Shown piece after piece: positions 1 to 10,657 of a DNA stretch of 64,000 nucleotides. Origin of the DNA: Cellulosilyticum sp. I15G10I2 (GTDB taxonomy: Bacteria > Bacillota > Clostridia > Lachnospirales > Cellulosilyticaceae); the NCBI RefSeq assembly GCF_900095725.1, contig NZ_FMMP01000009.1, positions 62,001-126,000 of the forward strand, read 5' to 3'. The notes beneath the pieces are model-generated. The model saw only the letters and a list, made by a program, of their open reading frames with translations. It searched no databases and was not told the DNA's origin. The position numbers and the translations under genes are program-made. Numbering within the stretch: position 1 is the first letter of the stretch; the number at the start of each line of letters is the position of its first letter.

Positions 1-3000
1 CCTGTAACATCTTTGATTTTAAGAATATCATGTGGATTAACACTACCTTCTGTAAGTTCATCTCCAGCTTCTACTGAAGTACCATCTTGGACTTTAATTC
101 TTGAGCCATATGGTATAGTATAAGACTTTGTTTCTCCATTTTCATTATCAGTAATAGTTACCTCACGTTTTTTCTTAGTATCTGATATAGTTACAATACC
201 AGCAATTTCAGATATGATTGCAAGTCCTTTAGGTTTACGGGCTTCAAATAACTCTTCAATACGAGGAAGACCTTGTGTAATATCATCTCCCGCAATACCT
301 CCAGTATGGAATGTACGCATTGTAAGCTGTGTACCAGGCTCTCCGATAGACTGTGCTGCGATAATACCTACCGCTTCACCTACTCTTACTTCGTTACCTG
401 ATGCCATATTTGCCCCGTAACATTTTGCACATACGCCCATTTTAGACTGACATGAAAGCACATTACGTATTTTAACTTTTTTAATTCCAACTGACTCTAT
501 ATACTCAGCTTGAATCGGTTTTATCATTTTATTCACAGGAATGATTACTTCCCCTGTCTCCGGATGAACAATCTCTTCAGCTGCAAAACGTCCTGATAAG
601 CGTTCATGTAATGGCTCGATAACTTCTGAACCATCTGTATAAGCTTTAACTACCATACCCGGAATTGGTTGATCTGGGATGTGATCATGACAATCTTGTT
701 CTCTAATAATAACATCTTGTGATACGTCTACAAGACGACGTGTTAAATAACCAGAGTCAGCTGTACGAAGTGCCGTATCTGCAAGTCCTTTACGGGCACC
801 ATGGGCAGAAATAAAGTACTCAAGTACAGTAAGACCCTCACGGAAGTTCGCCTTAATAGGAAGCTCAATAATACGTCCTGATGGTGATGCCATCAGACCA
901 CGCATACCTGCTAACTGTTTAATCTGATTCGTAGAACCACGGGCACCAGAGTGTGCCATCATATAGATATTATTATATCTTCCAAGGTTATCAAGAAGAG
1001 CCTTTGTAATTTTATCATTGGCCATATTCCATGCCTGAATTACTTTGTTATAACGTTCTTCGTCCGTCATAAGCCCACGTCTGAAGAGTTTTGTAACATG
1101 TTCAACTGCGACTTGAGCTTCATCTAAATACTCTTGTTTTTGACCTGGAACTACCATGTCTGATACAGATACGGTTAATGCGCCTCGTGTTGAATATTTA
1201 AAACCTAGGTCTTTAATATTATCAAGCAAAATGGCAGTATCTGTTGCACCTTGGGTATCGATGCACTTTTTAATTATTTGTCCCAGTTGTTTTTTACCTA
1301 CTAAGAAATCAATCTCATACTTAAATTTGTTTTCTTCTAGCGTTCTATCTACAAAACCTAATGTTTGAGGCATGATCTCGTTGAAAATAATACGGCCAAC
1401 AGTCGTATTTGTAATTCCGCTCTGCATAACGCCATCTATTTCAATCGTCCTGCGTACGTTAATGCGTGCATGTAACGTAATGACTTTATTGTCATATGCG
1501 AGAATTGCTTCTTTTTCATTACGGAAATACTTACCTTCTCCTTGCTCACCTTCTTTATCAAGTGTAAGATAGTATGTTCCAAGAACCATATCCTGTGATG
1601 GCACCGCAACGGGTCCCCCATCAGATGGCTTGAGTAAGTTATTTGGCGCTAATAGAAGGAATCGGCATTCTGCTTGTGCTTCTACTGATAAAGGTACGTG
1701 AACCGCCATTTGGTCTCCGTCAAAGTCTGCATTATAAGCTGTACATACAAGAGGATGCAGCTTAATCGCACGGCCTTCAACTAGGATTGGTTCAAACGCT
1801 TGAATCCCAAGACGGTGAAGTGTTGGGGCACGATTTAGCATAACAGGATGCTCACGAATAACTTCTTCTAATACATCCCATACCTGTGGCTGTAATCTTT
1901 CTATCATGTGCTTAGCATTTTTAATATTATGTGCAATACCGTCAGATACCAGCTTTTTCATTACAAATGGTTTAAAGAGTTCAATCGCCATTTCTTTTGG
2001 AAGCCCGCATTGATAAATTTTAAGACTAGGTCCTACTACGATAACAGAACGTCCTGAATAGTCAACACGCTTACCAAGTAAGTTCTGGCGGAAACGTCCG
2101 GATTTACCTTTTAACATGTCTGATAAAGACTTAAGCGGTCTATTTCCAGGTCCTGTTACAGCTTTGCCACGTCTGCCGTTATCAATAAGTGCATCTACAG
2201 CTTCTTGTAACATACGTTTTTCATTTCTTACAATAATATTAGGTGCCCCTAAATCAAGTAATCTCTTTAAACGATTGTTACGGTTAATAACTCTTCTATA
2301 AAGATCATTTAAGTCTGATGTTGCAAAACGTCCACCATCAAGCTGTATCATTGGTCTTAAATCTGGTGGCAACACTGGTATCACATCTAAGATCATCCAT
2401 TCAGGTTTGTTTCCTGAAAGTCTAAATGCTTCTATAACTTCTAAACGCTTAATAACACGTACTCTTTTTTGACCTGTAGTGGTTTTAAGCTGTTCTTTTA
2501 ACTCTTGGCTTTCTTTCTCTAACTGAATGTCAGAGAGCAGCTTTTTAATAGCTTCAGCACCCATTTCAGCGACGAATGAGCCTGCGCCATATTTTTCTTC
2601 TGCTTCTCTATATTCTTTTTCACCTAAAATTTCTTTATAGTCTAAACTCGTCCCTTTAGGATCTGTTACGATATAAGATGCAAAATATAATATCTTTTCA
2701 AGCTTTCCTGGGGTAATATCAAGTATTAACCCCATTCTGCTTGGTATTCCTTTAAAATACCATATATGTGATACCGGAGCTGCAAGTTCTATATGCCCCA
2801 TTCTCTCACGTCTTACTTTAGCTTTTGTAACTTCTACACCACATCGGTCACAAATGATACCCTTATATCTGATTCTTTTGTATTTTCCACAATGACACTC
2901 CCAATCTTTGCTAGGCCCAAAGATTTTTTCACAAAATAGCCCATCTCGTTCCGGTCTTTGAGTACGATAATTGATTGTTTCTGGTTTCTTTACCTCTCCT

Positions 3001-3083
3001 CTAGACCATTCACGGATTTTATCAGGGGAAGCCAATCCTATCTTTATGCTTTCAAAAAAGATAGCTTGATCTATATTTGGCAT
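1..3083 (-). CDS. rpoC: RNA polymerase beta' subunit, C-terminal part outside window
   Basis: This is the first 1027 codons of the beta' subunit, which forms the catalytic core of RNA polymerase with beta. The zinc-binding cysteines are visible at residues 63, 65, 78 and 81. The universal catalytic motif [14 protein letters not shown] starts near residue 451, with the Mg-binding aspartates at 453, 455 and 457. The frame is open to the window edge, so the gene is cut by the edge, not broken. I chose the ATG at 3083 because AAGGGAG lies about 8 nt before it; an in-frame ATG at 3101 overlaps that ribosome binding site. Only 23 nt separate it from rpoB, so the two are co-transcribed. Confidence 0.98.
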   Translation of the reverse strand, partial: MPNIDQAIFFESIKIGLASPDKIREWSRGEVKKPETINYRTQRPERDGLFCEKIFGPSKDWECHCGKYKRIRYKGIICDRCGVEVTKAKVRRERMGHIELAAPVSHIWYFKGIPSRMGLILDITPGKLEKILYFASYIVTDPKGTSLDYKEILGEKEYREAEEKYGAGSFVAEMGAEAIKKLLSDIQLEKESQELKEQLKTTTGQKRVRVIKRLEVIEAFRLSGNKPEWMILDVIPVLPPDLRPMIQLDGGRFATSDLNDLYRRVINRNNRLKRLLDLGAPNIIVRNEKRMLQEAVDALIDNGRRGKAVTGPGNRPLKSLSDMLKGKSGRFRQNLLGKRVDYSGRSVIVVGPSLKIYQCGLPKEMAIELFKPFVMKKLVSDGIAHNIKNAKHMIERLQPQVWDVLEEVIREHPVMLNRAPTLHRLGIQAFEPILVEGRAIKLHPLVCTAYNADFDGDQMAVHVPLSVEAQAECRFLLLAPNNLLKPSDGGPVAVPSQDMVLGTYYLTLDKEGEQGEGKYFRNEKEAILAYDNKVITLHARINVRRTIEIDGVMQSGITNTTVGRIIFNEIMPQTLGFVDRTLEENKFKYEIDFLVGKKQLGQIIKKCIDTQGATDTAILLDNIKDLGFKYSTRGALTVSVSDMVVPGQKQEYLDEAQVAVEHVTKLFRRGLMTDEERYNKVIQAWNMANDKITKALLDNLGRYNNIYMMAHSGARGSTNQIKQLAGMRGLMASPSGRIIELPIKANFREGLTVLEYFISAHGARKGLADTALRTADSGYLTRRLVDVSQDVIIREQDCHDHIPDQPIPGMVVKAYTDGSEVIEPLHERLSGRFAAEEIVHPETGEVIIPVNKMIKPIQAEYIESVGIKKVKIRNVLSCQSKMGVCAKCYGANMASGNEVRVGEAVGIIAAQSIGEPGTQLTMRTFHTGGIAGDDITQGLPRIEELFEARKPKGLAIISEIAGIVTISDTKKKREVTITDNENGETKSYTIPYGSRIKVQDGTSVEAGDELTEGSVNPHDILKIKDVT

Positions 3084-3106
3084 ACTATGCACTCCCTTCA
3101 TACTTT

Positions 3107-6100
3107 TTATAAATCTAAATCATCTAATGAATCATCCTCAAATACTATATCATCCTCAGGCTCAAAATCCAGCTCGATGGTATCATCAAATAAATCTGTA
3201 TCTGTCTCTAATTCTGATACGTCCTCTACATAATCGTCTGCTACAGGTATATCTTCTAGTCCTTCAACATTAATATTAATTAATTCACTTTCATCAACCG
3301 TTTCTTTAATGTCAATTTCTCTCATGTTATCAGTCAATACTCTTACATCGAGTGACAGTGATTGAAGCTCTTTAAGCAATACTTTGAAAGATTCTGGTAT
3401 GCCTGGCTCTGGTATATTCTCGCCTTTAACGACAGATTCATAAGTTTTCACACGACCTACAACGTCGTCTGATTTGATTGTTAAAATTTCTTGAAGTGTA
3501 TATGCAGCACCGTATGCTTCAAGTGCCCAAACTTCCATCTCTCCGAAACGCTGTCCGCCAAATTGTGCTTTACCGCCAAGTGGTTGCTGCGTAATCGTAG
3601 CATATGGTCCTGTTGAACGTGCATGCATCTTATCATCTACTAAATGGTGAAGTTTAAGATAATGCATATAACCTACTGTAACTGGATTATCAAATTTTTC
3701 TCCGGTTCTGCCATCTCTTAGATAGATCTTACCTGTACTATCAAGCGGCACACCTGTCCATTCAGCTCTATGATCAAGATTTTCTTCTAGATAGTTATAC
3801 ATACTTTCATCTAACTTTTCTTTCCATTTATCTGAAAACTCTTCCCATGAATGGTTAACATAGTCGTTTGCCATATCTAAAGTATTCATGATCTCTTGCT
3901 CACTTGCTCCATTAAATACTGGGGTTTCAATCTTAAAGCCCAGTGCTTTGGCTGCAAGTCCAAGATGGACTTCAAGTACCTGCCCGATATTCATACGAGA
4001 TGGTACCCCAAGTGGATTAAGCACAATATCAAGTGCTCTTCCGTTAGGTAAAAATGGCATATCTTCTATTGGAAGTACTCTTGATATAACCCCTTTGTTA
4101 CCATGACGCCCTGCCATCTTGTCTCCAACAGAGATTTTTCTCTTCTGAGCAATATAACAACGTACCATTTTATTAACACCAGGATCAAGGTCATCTCCAT
4201 TTTCTCTTGTAAAGATCTTAACATCTACGATAATCCCCGCTTCACCATGAGGCACACGCAGCGATGTATCTCTTACTTCTCTTACTTTTTCTCCAAATAT
4301 CGCACGTAGAAGTCTTTCTTCAGCTGTGAGCTCTGTTTCACCTTTTGGCGTAACACGGCCTACAAGAATATCTCCTGAACGCACTTCAGCTCCAATACGG
4401 ATAATACCTCGTTCATCAAGGTCTTTAAGTGCATCTTCACCGACATTTGGAATATCTCTTGTGATTTCTTCTGGTCCTACTTTAGTATCACGGGATTCAA
4501 GTTCATATTCTTCTATATGAATAGAAGTATAAATATCTTCTTGTACAAGTCTTTCACTAAGAAGGATTGCATCTTCAAAGTTATAGCCTTCCCATGTCAT
4601 AAATCCAATAAGAGGATTTTGTCCGAGTGCAAGTTCTCCATTATCTGTAGAAGGTCCATCTGCTAAAACGTCTCCTGGTTTAACAATGTCTCCTTTTGAT
4701 ATAATAGGTCTTTGATTAATACAAGTTCCTTGGTTGCTGCGTTCGAACTTAGTTAACTTATAAGCATGTTTTTTGCCTTCATTATCTTTTATCACAATTT
4801 CTCTTGCAGTTACCTTATCAATAACCCCTGCATGTTTTGCAAGAACAAGTGCTCCCGAATCCATAGCGATCTTATACTCCATACCTGTTGCAACGATTGG
4901 GCTGTTTGTACGGATAAGCGGTACTGCCTGACGCTGCATGTTCGCACCCATAAGTGCACGGTTAGCATCATCGTTTTCAAGGAACGGAATAAGAGCTGTA
5001 GCTACAGATACAATCTGTTTCGTTGAAATATCCATTAAATCAATCTGAGTATAGTCAAATTCTAATATTTCTTCTCTTCGTCTTGCTGTAACACGTTTAT
5101 TAATAAACTCCCCATTTTCAGCTAATGGCTCTGTTGCTTGACAAATCGTATACTTTTCTTCTTCATCTGCAGTAATATAAATAACTTCATCTATAATTCG
5201 TGGTTTGTCTCCTGATTTATCAACCACTCTATAAGGTGCCTCAATAAATCCGTACTCATTAATTCTTGCAAATGTAGCCAAAGAGTTAATCAGACCGATA
5301 TTTGGACCTTCTGGGGTTTCAATAGGGCACATACGTCCATAATGAGAATGGTGAACGTCACGGACTTCAAAGCCGGCTCTTTCTCTTGAAAGACCGCCAG
5401 GTCCTAGTGCTGACAACCTTCTTTTATGTGTAAGTTCTGCTAGTGGATTGTTCTGATCCATAAACTGTGAAAGCTGTGAGCTTCCAAAGAACTCTTTAAT
5501 CGCAGAAGACACTGGTCTTATATTAATAAAAGCTTGCGGACTAACCGCTTCTTGATCTTGAATAGTCATTCTTTCACGTACAACTCTTTCCATACGAGAA
5601 AGCCCAATACGAAATTGATTTTGGAAAAGTTCGCCTACTCCACGAATACGTCTATTTCCTAAATGGTCAATATCATCTGTATAACCCACTTCATATTCTA
5701 AGTGCATATTATAGTTAATAGAGGCATAAATATCATCTATTGTAATAGATTTTGGTATCAGCTCACTTTTTCTTGCTTTAATTTCATTTTTGATATCTTC
5801 AATATCTTGATGTTGTTCTAATATTTGTTCAAGAACAGGGTAATATACAGTGTCCCTAATATCTAGTTCCTCTGCATCTAGTCCTTCAAAACTTTGGATA
5901 TCAACAGTTCTGTTGGTAAGGATTTTAACAGGTCTTTCTACACCTGGTATCTGTACAAATACAGCTTCTACCCCTGTATTTTGGATAGCATTTGCCAGTT
6001 TAACTGTTATTCTTTCTCCTTTTGCAGCTACAACTTCACCTGTAAACGGACTAATAACATTATCTGCCAAAACATAGCCATTAACCCTATTGCGAAGGGC

Positions 6101-6949
6101 TAGTTTTTTATTAAACTTATAACGGCCTACTTTAGCAAGGTCATATCTTTTGGGATCAAAAAACATATTATTAAGAAGTGTCTGTGCACTATCTACTGTT
6201 GGCGGCTCCCCTGGACGAATACGCTTGTACATTTCAATAAGACCTTCTTCATAAGTCTTACTTGTATCTTTTTGTATTGTCTCTAAAATCTTAGGTTCCT
6301 CACCAAACTTGTCTATGATTTCAGCATCAGTTCCAAGCCCCAGTGAACGGAGCAGAACTGTAATAGGCACTTTACGTGTGCGATCTACACGCACATAAAA
6401 AATATCATTTGAGTCAGTTTCATACTCAAGCCATGCACCACGGTTTGGAATAACTGAAGCTGCAAATAACTTTTTACCTGTCTTATCAAAACTTACAGCA
6501 TAATAGATACCTGGTGAACGTACAAGCTGACTAACTATAACACGCTCTGCACCATTAATAATGAAGGTACCGTTGTCTGTCATAAGTGGAAAATCACCCA
6601 TAAATACGTCACTATCAACACTCGTACCAGTTTCTTTGTTATGAAGGCGTGCTCTTACTTTAAGTGGTGCACTATAGGTTGAATCTTTTTCTCTACATTC
6701 TTCAATAGTATACTTTGGTTTGCTGTCTAAAAAGAAATCTACAAATTCTAAAATGAGATTACCATTAAAATCAGTAATGGGGGAAATATCTTGAAATACT
6801 TCTCTTAATCCTTCTGTTAAAAACCACTCATAAGATGCTCTTTGGATTTCAATAAGATTAGGTATTTCTAGAACTTCATCCTCTGTTCTAGCATAGCTCA
6901 TGCGAATTTGTTTGCCCATATGAACAAGGCGACTTTTAGATTTTTGCAT
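3107..6949 (-). CDS. rpoB: RNA polymerase beta subunit
   Basis: The 1280-residue product is the beta subunit of RNA polymerase. The rifampicin pocket is recognisable ([16 protein letters not shown] followed by [13 protein letters not shown]) and carries the usual drug-sensitive residues. The active-site motif [12 protein letters not shown] lies at residues 942-953. The start at 6949 is supported by AAGGGGTGAG six bases upstream; the next in-frame ATG, at codon 11, has no ribosome binding site. The last 50-60 residues form a strongly acidic Asp/Glu tail ending in DDSLDDLDL, beyond the conserved core. It lies upstream of rpoC with a 23-nt gap and is separated from rplL by about 470 nt of structured leader. 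Confidence 0.98.
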   Translation of the reverse strand: MQKSKSRLVHMGKQIRMSYARTEDEVLEIPNLIEIQRASYEWFLTEGLREVFQDISPITDFNGNLILEFVDFFLDSKPKYTIEECREKDSTYSAPLKVRARLHNKETGTSVDSDVFMGDFPLMTDNGTFIINGAERVIVSQLVRSPGIYYAVSFDKTGKKLFAASVIPNRGAWLEYETDSNDIFYVRVDRTRKVPITVLLRSLGLGTDAEIIDKFGEEPKILETIQKDTSKTYEEGLIEMYKRIRPGEPPTVDSAQTLLNNMFFDPKRYDLAKVGRYKFNKKLALRNRVNGYVLADNVISPFTGEVVAAKGERITVKLANAIQNTGVEAVFVQIPGVERPVKILTNRTVDIQSFEGLDAEELDIRDTVYYPVLEQILEQHQDIEDIKNEIKARKSELIPKSITIDDIYASINYNMHLEYEVGYTDDIDHLGNRRIRGVGELFQNQFRIGLSRMERVVRERMTIQDQEAVSPQAFINIRPVSSAIKEFFGSSQLSQFMDQNNPLAELTHKRRLSALGPGGLSRERAGFEVRDVHHSHYGRMCPIETPEGPNIGLINSLATFARINEYGFIEAPYRVVDKSGDKPRIIDEVIYITADEEEKYTICQATEPLAENGEFINKRVTARRREEILEFDYTQIDLMDISTKQIVSVATALIPFLENDDANRALMGANMQRQAVPLIRTNSPIVATGMEYKIAMDSGALVLAKHAGVIDKVTAREIVIKDNEGKKHAYKLTKFERSNQGTCINQRPIISKGDIVKPGDVLADGPSTDNGELALGQNPLIGFMTWEGYNFEDAILLSERLVQEDIYTSIHIEEYELESRDTKVGPEEITRDIPNVGEDALKDLDERGIIRIGAEVRSGDILVGRVTPKGETELTAEERLLRAIFGEKVREVRDTSLRVPHGEAGIIVDVKIFTRENGDDLDPGVNKMVRCYIAQKRKISVGDKMAGRHGNKGVISRVLPIEDMPFLPNGRALDIVLNPLGVPSRMNIGQVLEVHLGLAAKALGFKIETPVFNGASEQEIMNTLDMANDYVNHSWEEFSDKWKEKLDESMYNYLEENLDHRAEWTGVPLDSTGKIYLRDGRTGEKFDNPVTVGYMHYLKLHHLVDDKMHARSTGPYATITQQPLGGKAQFGGQRFGEMEVWALEAYGAAYTLQEILTIKSDDVVGRVKTYESVVKGENIPEPGIPESFKVLLKELQSLSLDVRVLTDNMREIDIKETVDESELININVEGLEDIPVADDYVEDVSELETDTDLFDDTIELDFEPEDDIVFEDDSLDDLDL

Positions 6950-7098
6950 GTGTTTCTCACCCCTTGCAAAATTTATAAATAATGCATGTTACTGCACCGT
7001 TTCAAAAAAGGTATAAAATGTGACATAGTTCTAATTTACCGGATGGATGCTCAAAAATGTATTTTAAATTAGAATATGTATTGTAAAACTAAGACTGC

Positions 7099-7140
7099 TA
7101 TGCTATAATGATAAAAAAAATTCATTTACTTTATAGCATA
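7099..7140. repeat. Inverted repeat in the rpoB leader
   Basis: TATGCTATAA (7099-7108) and its exact complement TTATAGCATA (7131-7140) flank a 22-nt A/T-rich loop. It lies about 150 nt before the rpoB start, in the untranslated leader. A role in rpoB expression is possible but unproven; at this base composition a 10-bp arm could be chance. Confidence 0.5.
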
Positions 7141-7165
7141 TTAGCGGATTTTATAATGCTATCAC

Positions 7166-7193
7166 AAAAAAAAGGTTAAGTCAACCTTTTTTT
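7166..7193 (-). terminator. Terminator or attenuator between rplL and rpoB
   Basis: On the minus strand AAAAAAAGGTT, a 5-nt loop and AACCTTTTTTT form a hairpin that runs straight into a long U tract. It has the shape of an intrinsic terminator and is the second one after rplL, so it probably limits read-through from rplJ-rplL into rpoB-rpoC. The A and T runs make it symmetric, so it could work on either strand. Confidence 0.6.
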
Positions 7194-7293
7194 GTTTTTT
7201 TATACTTGTTTTTCTTTATTTTTCATTGATAACTATTTCCAGTTGCCAACTCATACAGATAAATATAACTATATCATTCCATTCTTACCGGTT

Positions 7294-7310
7294 CAAGGGG
7301 AAACCCCTTG
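7294..7310 (+). other. Short GC hairpin in the rplL-rpoB gap
   Basis: CAAGGGG, a 3-nt loop and CCCCTTG form a compact 7-bp hairpin. A run of T residues follows it only on the plus strand (7311-7320), so by shape it is a terminator for plus-strand transcription, although no plus-strand gene is seen. On the minus strand it could be an extra leader stem between the two rplL-side terminators. Confidence 0.45.
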
Positions 7311-7366
7311 TTATTTTTTTGCCCTCTATTAGCTCAGGTGCATGAAAAAATAAAAACACATAAAAC

Positions 7367-7394
7367 ATAGGCAGACACTTAAGTGTCTGCCTAT
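7367..7394 (-). terminator. Terminator after rplL
   Basis: A perfect 28-bp palindrome (ATAGGCAGACACTT and its complement) lies 28 nt past the rplL stop. On the minus strand it is followed by a U-rich stretch (GTTTTATGTGTTTTTATTTTTT is split by a few other bases). This is the expected place for the partial terminator that sets the ribosomal protein to RNA polymerase ratio. Confidence 0.75.
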
Positions 7395-7421
7395 TCATCT
7401 GTTCTTTTTTAATATTTTTAA

Positions 7422-7790
7422 TTATTTTAATGTAACTTTTGCGCCAACTTCTTCAAGTTTAGCTTTGATTGCTTCTGCTTCTTCTTTAGCTATACCTTCT
7501 TTAAGTACTTTTGGAGCACCGTCTACTGCTTCTTTAGCTTCTTTTAAGCCAAGACCAGTGATTTCACGAACAGCTTTGATAACTTTAATTTTTTCTGCGC
7601 CAGCTTCTGTTAACTCAACATCAAATTCAGTTTTTTCTTCAACTGCTGCTGCTGGGCCTGCTGCAACCATAACACCTGCTGCTGCTGATACACCAAATTC
7701 TTCTTCACAAGCTGTTACAAGTTCATTTAATTCTAAAATAGTTAATTCTTTAATAGCTTCCATAATTTCTTGAATAGATAGTTTTGCCAT
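7422..7790 (-). CDS. rplL: 50S ribosomal protein L7/L12
   Basis: The 122-residue acidic protein is the stalk protein that recruits translation GTPases to the ribosome. An N-terminal helical dimerisation part (about 1-35) is followed by an Ala-rich hinge ([14 protein letters not shown]) and the globular C-terminal domain with [22 protein letters not shown]. The length is normal. It follows rplJ by 32 nt, the classical pairing that supplies L10 and several L7/L12 dimers together. Confidence 0.98.
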   Translation of the reverse strand: MAKLSIQEIMEAIKELTILELNELVTACEEEFGVSAAAGVMVAAGPAAAVEEKTEFDVELTEAGAEKIKVIKAVREITGLGLKEAKEAVDGAPKVLKEGIAKEEAEAIKAKLEEVGAKVTLK

Positions 7791-7822
7791 TGTTAAGCAC
7801 CTCCATAAATTTTGTTATTATA

Positions 7823-8314
7823 TTATTGTTCTTCTTTTTTCTCTGCAACTTGTTTAATAACGCGTGCAAAGCTTGATATTGGTGATTTGAAGCTTCCAAG
7901 TAAACGACCAAGAAGTTCTTCTCTTGGAGCAATATTCCCAATAGATATCATACCTTGTGCATCATAATAATGTCCTTCAACTACACCTGATTTAAATTCT
8001 AATTTATCATTGCCTTTAGCAATTTTAGCAAGAATTCTAGGTCCTGCTGTAGCATCATCATAACTGATGGCTAGTGCTGTTGGTCCTTCAAGGTCTTTTG
8101 CAAGTTCTGCAAATTCTGTTCCTTCAATAGCAAAGTTCACCATAGTATTTTTATAAACTTTGTATTCAACATTGCTTTCACGAAGTTGTTTACGAAGATT
8201 TGTATCTTGTTCTACTGTAAGACCACGGTAATCAACTAAAAGAATAGAGCTTGCGCCACTTATCTTTTCTTTAATTTCGTTAACAACTACTTGTTTTTGT
8301 TCTACTTTTGCCAT
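7823..8314 (-). CDS. rplJ: 50S ribosomal protein L10
   Basis: The 163-residue product is L10, the base of the ribosomal stalk that binds L7/L12 dimers and 23S rRNA. It starts MAKVEQKQVVVNEIKEKI and contains the typical LLVDYRGLTVEQDTNLRKQL segment. The start at 8314 is set by AAGGAGGTGTAAT directly upstream; an in-frame extension to 8395 would run through the leader and lacks a ribosome binding site. Expression is probably controlled by the L10 leader and attenuator upstream. Confidence 0.97.
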   Translation of the reverse strand: MAKVEQKQVVVNEIKEKISGASSILLVDYRGLTVEQDTNLRKQLRESNVEYKVYKNTMVNFAIEGTEFAELAKDLEGPTALAISYDDATAGPRILAKIAKGNDKLEFKSGVVEGHYYDAQGMISIGNIAPREELLGRLLGSFKSPISSFARVIKQVAEKKEEQ

Positions 8315-8405
8315 TATTACACCTCCTTGAAATCTTAATCTAAGCCGTACGGACAAAACTCGGTATTTAAACTGAATCTTATAGGTTGTCCACACTTCTT
8401 AATAG

Positions 8406-8547
8406 AAAAAAGCCACTTTGCTCTCAAATCCGCAGGCAAAGTGGCGATACATCCGTCCATTTATCGATAGACCTCGGTAGGTTGTATACGTTATGCCTTA
8501 AGACTCAGGCACCTACTGTCTGCGGTACAGTATTTAATTTGTCAACG
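8406..8547 (-). promoter_or_regulatory. L10 leader with intrinsic attenuator
   Basis: The leader begins just after the promoter and has the sequence style of the known L10 leader: CTGTACCGCAGACAGTAGG, then a CTTAAGG segment and CCTACCGAGG. It ends in a hairpin at 8412-8445 (GCCACTTTGC paired with GCAAAGTGGC) followed by six T residues on the minus strand, a textbook terminator about 90 nt before rplJ. Established for the family: the L10(L12)4 complex binds this leader to repress its own operon. The match is by eye, not by covariance model. Confidence 0.85.
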
Positions 8548-8553
8548 TCTGTT

Positions 8554-8582
8554 ATTATAACATCATTATAACAACTTGTCAA
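8554..8582 (-). promoter_or_regulatory. Sigma-A promoter of rplJ-rplL
   Basis: A perfect TTGACA (8582-8577) and TATAAT (8559-8554) are separated by exactly 17 nt. The predicted start is near 8547, where the L10 leader begins. The promoter lies in the gap right after the rplA stop, so rplJ-rplL can be transcribed separately from the rplK-rplA unit. Confidence 0.9.
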
Positions 8583-8600
8583 CGTTTATCGAATCTTAAA

Positions 8601-9293
8601 TTATTCTGCTTTCATTGGGTTGATTTTAATACCAGGACCCATTGTTGTTGAAACAGAAATGCTACGTAGGTATTGACCTTTTGCAGCAGATGGTTTTGCT
8701 TTTATAACTGCACTCATTAACGTGTGGAAGTTGTCTTGTAATTTTTCAGCACCAAAAGAAACTTTACCAATTGGAACGTGGATAATATTTGTTTTGTCAA
8801 GACGGTACTCGATTTTACCAGCTTTGATTTCGTTAATTGCTTTTGTTACATCCATTGTAACTGTACCAGCTTTTGGATTTGGCATAAGGCCTTTTGGTCC
8901 AAGTACACGACCAAGTCTACCTACAACACCCATCATGTCTGGCGTTGCAACTACGATATCAAAATCTAACCAACCTTCATTTTGAATTCTTGGGATTAAT
9001 TCTTCCCCGCCAACGTGTTCTGCACCAGCAGCTAATGCTTCATCAGCTTTTGGTCCTTTTGCAAATACAAGTACTCTATGAGTTTTACCTGTACCGTGTG
9101 GTAATACAACCGCACCACGAACTTGTTGGTCTGCATGACGGCTATCTACACCTAATTTAATGTGGGCTTCAACTGTTTCATCAAATTTTGCAATTGATGT
9201 TTTTTGTACAAGTCCAAATGCTTCTGTTGGATCGTAAACGCTAGTGCGATCTACAAGCTTAGAAGCTTCAATATATTTTTTACCTCTTTTCAT
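8601..9293 (-). CDS. rplA: 50S ribosomal protein L1
   Basis: The 230-residue protein is L1, which forms the mobile L1 stalk on 23S rRNA and also represses its own mRNA. It begins [16 protein letters not shown] and contains the diagnostic [20 protein letters not shown] segment near the middle, plus the C-terminal [10 protein letters not shown]. The length is typical. AAGGAGGTAAAGTC precedes the ATG. An L1-type binding motif lies in the 73-nt gap upstream. Confidence 0.98.
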   Translation of the reverse strand: MKRGKKYIEASKLVDRTSVYDPTEAFGLVQKTSIAKFDETVEAHIKLGVDSRHADQQVRGAVVLPHGTGKTHRVLVFAKGPKADEALAAGAEHVGGEELIPRIQNEGWLDFDIVVATPDMMGVVGRLGRVLGPKGLMPNPKAGTVTMDVTKAINEIKAGKIEYRLDKTNIIHVPIGKVSFGAEKLQDNFHTLMSAVIKAKPSAAKGQYLRSISVSTTMGPGIKINPMKAE

Positions 9294-9307
9294 GACTTTA
9301 CCTCCTT

Positions 9308-9337
9308 GTGGTATTATCGGGGACTAAGCCCTCCCAC
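9308..9337 (-). promoter_or_regulatory. L1-type mRNA binding site before rplA
   Basis: On the minus strand GTGG pairs with CCAC at the two ends, and an inner GGG pairs with CCC. The two helices are joined by an asymmetric internal loop (GA on one side, CGATAAT on the other). This is the architecture of the L1 rRNA and mRNA site. A nearly identical copy precedes rplK. The call rests on shape and context and is inference. Confidence 0.65.
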
Positions 9338-9366
9338 GTAAATATATACGCGCCTTTAAATTTTAA

Positions 9367-9792
9367 TTATTCTTCGATTACGATTCCCATTGAACGAGCT
9401 GTTCCAGCAATCATACTGATAGCTGCTTCAATGCTGCCTGCATTTAAGTCAGGCATTTTAAGTTCTGCAATTTTGCGAACTTCATCTTTAGATATTTTAG
9501 CTACTTTTGTTTTAACAGAGTTAGCTGACCCTGATTCGATTTTACAAGCTTTCTTTAAAAGAACTGCTGCTGGTGGAGTTTTCGTAATAAATGAAAAACT
9601 TCTGTCTTGATATACTGTAATAACTACAGGGATAATAAGACCTGCATCTTTTGCTGTTCTTTCATTGAATTCTTTTGTAAAACCTACGATATTTACACCA
9701 TGTTGACCAAGTGCTGGACCTACTGGTGGAGCTGGAGTTGCTTTCCCAGCTGGAATTTGTAATTTGATCATTCCTGTAACTTTTTTCGCCAT
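9367..9792 (-). CDS. rplK: 50S ribosomal protein L11
   Basis: The 141-residue protein is L11 of the GTPase-associated centre. The N-terminal domain has the Pro-rich linker [19 protein letters not shown], which contacts thiopeptides and release factors; the C-terminal domain binds 23S rRNA. Length and termini are normal. TAGGAGGTGCGCTTAA precedes the ATG. It follows nusG by about 115 nt and is followed by rplA, the conserved L11 operon. Confidence 0.98.
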   Translation of the reverse strand: MAKKVTGMIKLQIPAGKATPAPPVGPALGQHGVNIVGFTKEFNERTAKDAGLIIPVVITVYQDRSFSFITKTPPAAVLLKKACKIESGSANSVKTKVAKISKDEVRKIAELKMPDLNAGSIEAAISMIAGTARSMGIVIEE

Positions 9793-9815
9793 TTAAGCGC
9801 ACCTCCTAAAAAAAT

Positions 9816-9843
9816 GTGGTATTCGCGGGGAATTCCCTCCCAC
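9816..9843 (-). promoter_or_regulatory. L1-type mRNA binding site before rplK
   Basis: The minus strand reads GTGGGAGGG, a short loop, then CCCCGCGAATACCAC. It can form the same two-helix, asymmetric-loop structure seen before rplA and lies 23 nt from the rplK start. L1 is known to repress L11-operon translation by binding such a mimic of its rRNA site. Two copies in one operon make the call stronger. Confidence 0.65.
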
Positions 9844-9907
9844 TCGCGCGTTCATACTTTAACTTTTTGTAATATATTGAAGCCTACAATCATTGTGTGT
9901 AGATTCC

Positions 9908-10426
9908 TTAGACAAGTATCTCTATTTGAGTCATACTTATCTCTACTGGGAACTCACGACCAAATCCATTTACTGATACTACTACAGTACCTTTGGATTG
10001 GTGAACTTCTTTTACAATACCTTCGGAGTTTTCAAAAGCTCCTGTAAGTAATGTGACAGCATCTCCTACTCGAACAGTTGGCACAAGTACGAGCGTGTCT
10101 ATTCCCATATTCTTAACTTCTTCTAATGAAAGTGAAACTGGTTTGGAGTCTGGCCCTACGAATCCTGTAACACCTCTGGTATTTCTAACGACATACCAGG
10201 TATCATCTGTCATTACCATCTTAACTAGTACATAGCCAGGGAATGTTTTTCTTTGAACGGTCTTTTTCACACCGTTCTTTTCTTCTATCTCTTGTTGCAA
10301 AGGAACTTCTACAGTATGGATGAGTTCTTGCATATTTCGATTTTTAATCGCTTTTTCTATATTAGCTTTTACTTTGTTTTCATAGCCCGAAAATGTATGA
10401 ACTACATACCACTTTGCCTTCTCCAT
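9908..10426 (-). CDS. nusG: Transcription elongation and antitermination factor NusG
   Basis: The 172-residue protein has the NGN domain (starting KAKWYVVHTFSGYENKVKAN) that clamps RNA polymerase. Its C-terminal KOW domain is at about residues 121-172 (VGDAVTLLTGAFENSEGIVK). The length is typical of Firmicutes. It follows secE by 16 nt in the rpmG-secE-nusG-rplK-rplA order found in most Firmicutes. Confidence 0.98.
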   Translation of the reverse strand: MEKAKWYVVHTFSGYENKVKANIEKAIKNRNMQELIHTVEVPLQQEIEEKNGVKKTVQRKTFPGYVLVKMVMTDDTWYVVRNTRGVTGFVGPDSKPVSLSLEEVKNMGIDTLVLVPTVRVGDAVTLLTGAFENSEGIVKEVHQSKGTVVVSVNGFGREFPVEISMTQIEILV

Positions 10427-10442
10427 ATTTGTTCCTCCATTA

Positions 10443-10622
10443 TTATATTAATCCTTGTAATAAAAGCATGCCTTCGCTTAATACGAAGTCCATAGCTAAA
10501 ATGATAAGTGCAACTATAGTAGATAGTACAATAACATTAAATGTCATCTTCATAAGTTCTTGTTTGTTAGGCCATACAACTCTTTTGCTTTCTCCAGCAA
10601 AATCTTTTAAAAACTCTATCAT
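10443..10622 (-). CDS. secE: Preprotein translocase subunit SecE
   Basis: The 59-residue protein is the short Firmicute type of SecE, with a cytoplasmic segment (FLKDFAGESKRVVWPNKQEL) and one membrane helix (about residues 28-50). It stabilises SecY in the translocation channel. The start at 10622 is preferred because AGGGAGGAAGTGGATT lies just before it; the frame extends ten codons further upstream without a ribosome binding site. The VVWP motif is diagnostic. Confidence 0.95.
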   Translation of the reverse strand: MIEFLKDFAGESKRVVWPNKQELMKMTFNVIVLSTIVALIILAMDFVLSEGMLLLQGLI

Positions 10623-10657
10623 AATCCACTTCCTCCCTGGGTATTCTTTCACACAAC

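Noticed and set aside
3084-3101. In-frame ATG at 3101 as the rpoC start
   Set aside because: It overlaps the AAGGGAG ribosome binding site that serves the ATG at 3083, and would add six residues not found in RpoC.
3888-4520. Plus-strand open frames opposite rpoB and many other genes
   Set aside because: They are antisense shadows of strongly conserved proteins, with no ribosome binding sites or recognisable products.
8315-8395. Longer rplJ start through the leader
   Set aside because: The extra 27 codons match the untranslated leader and lack a ribosome binding site; the ATG at 8314 has a strong one.
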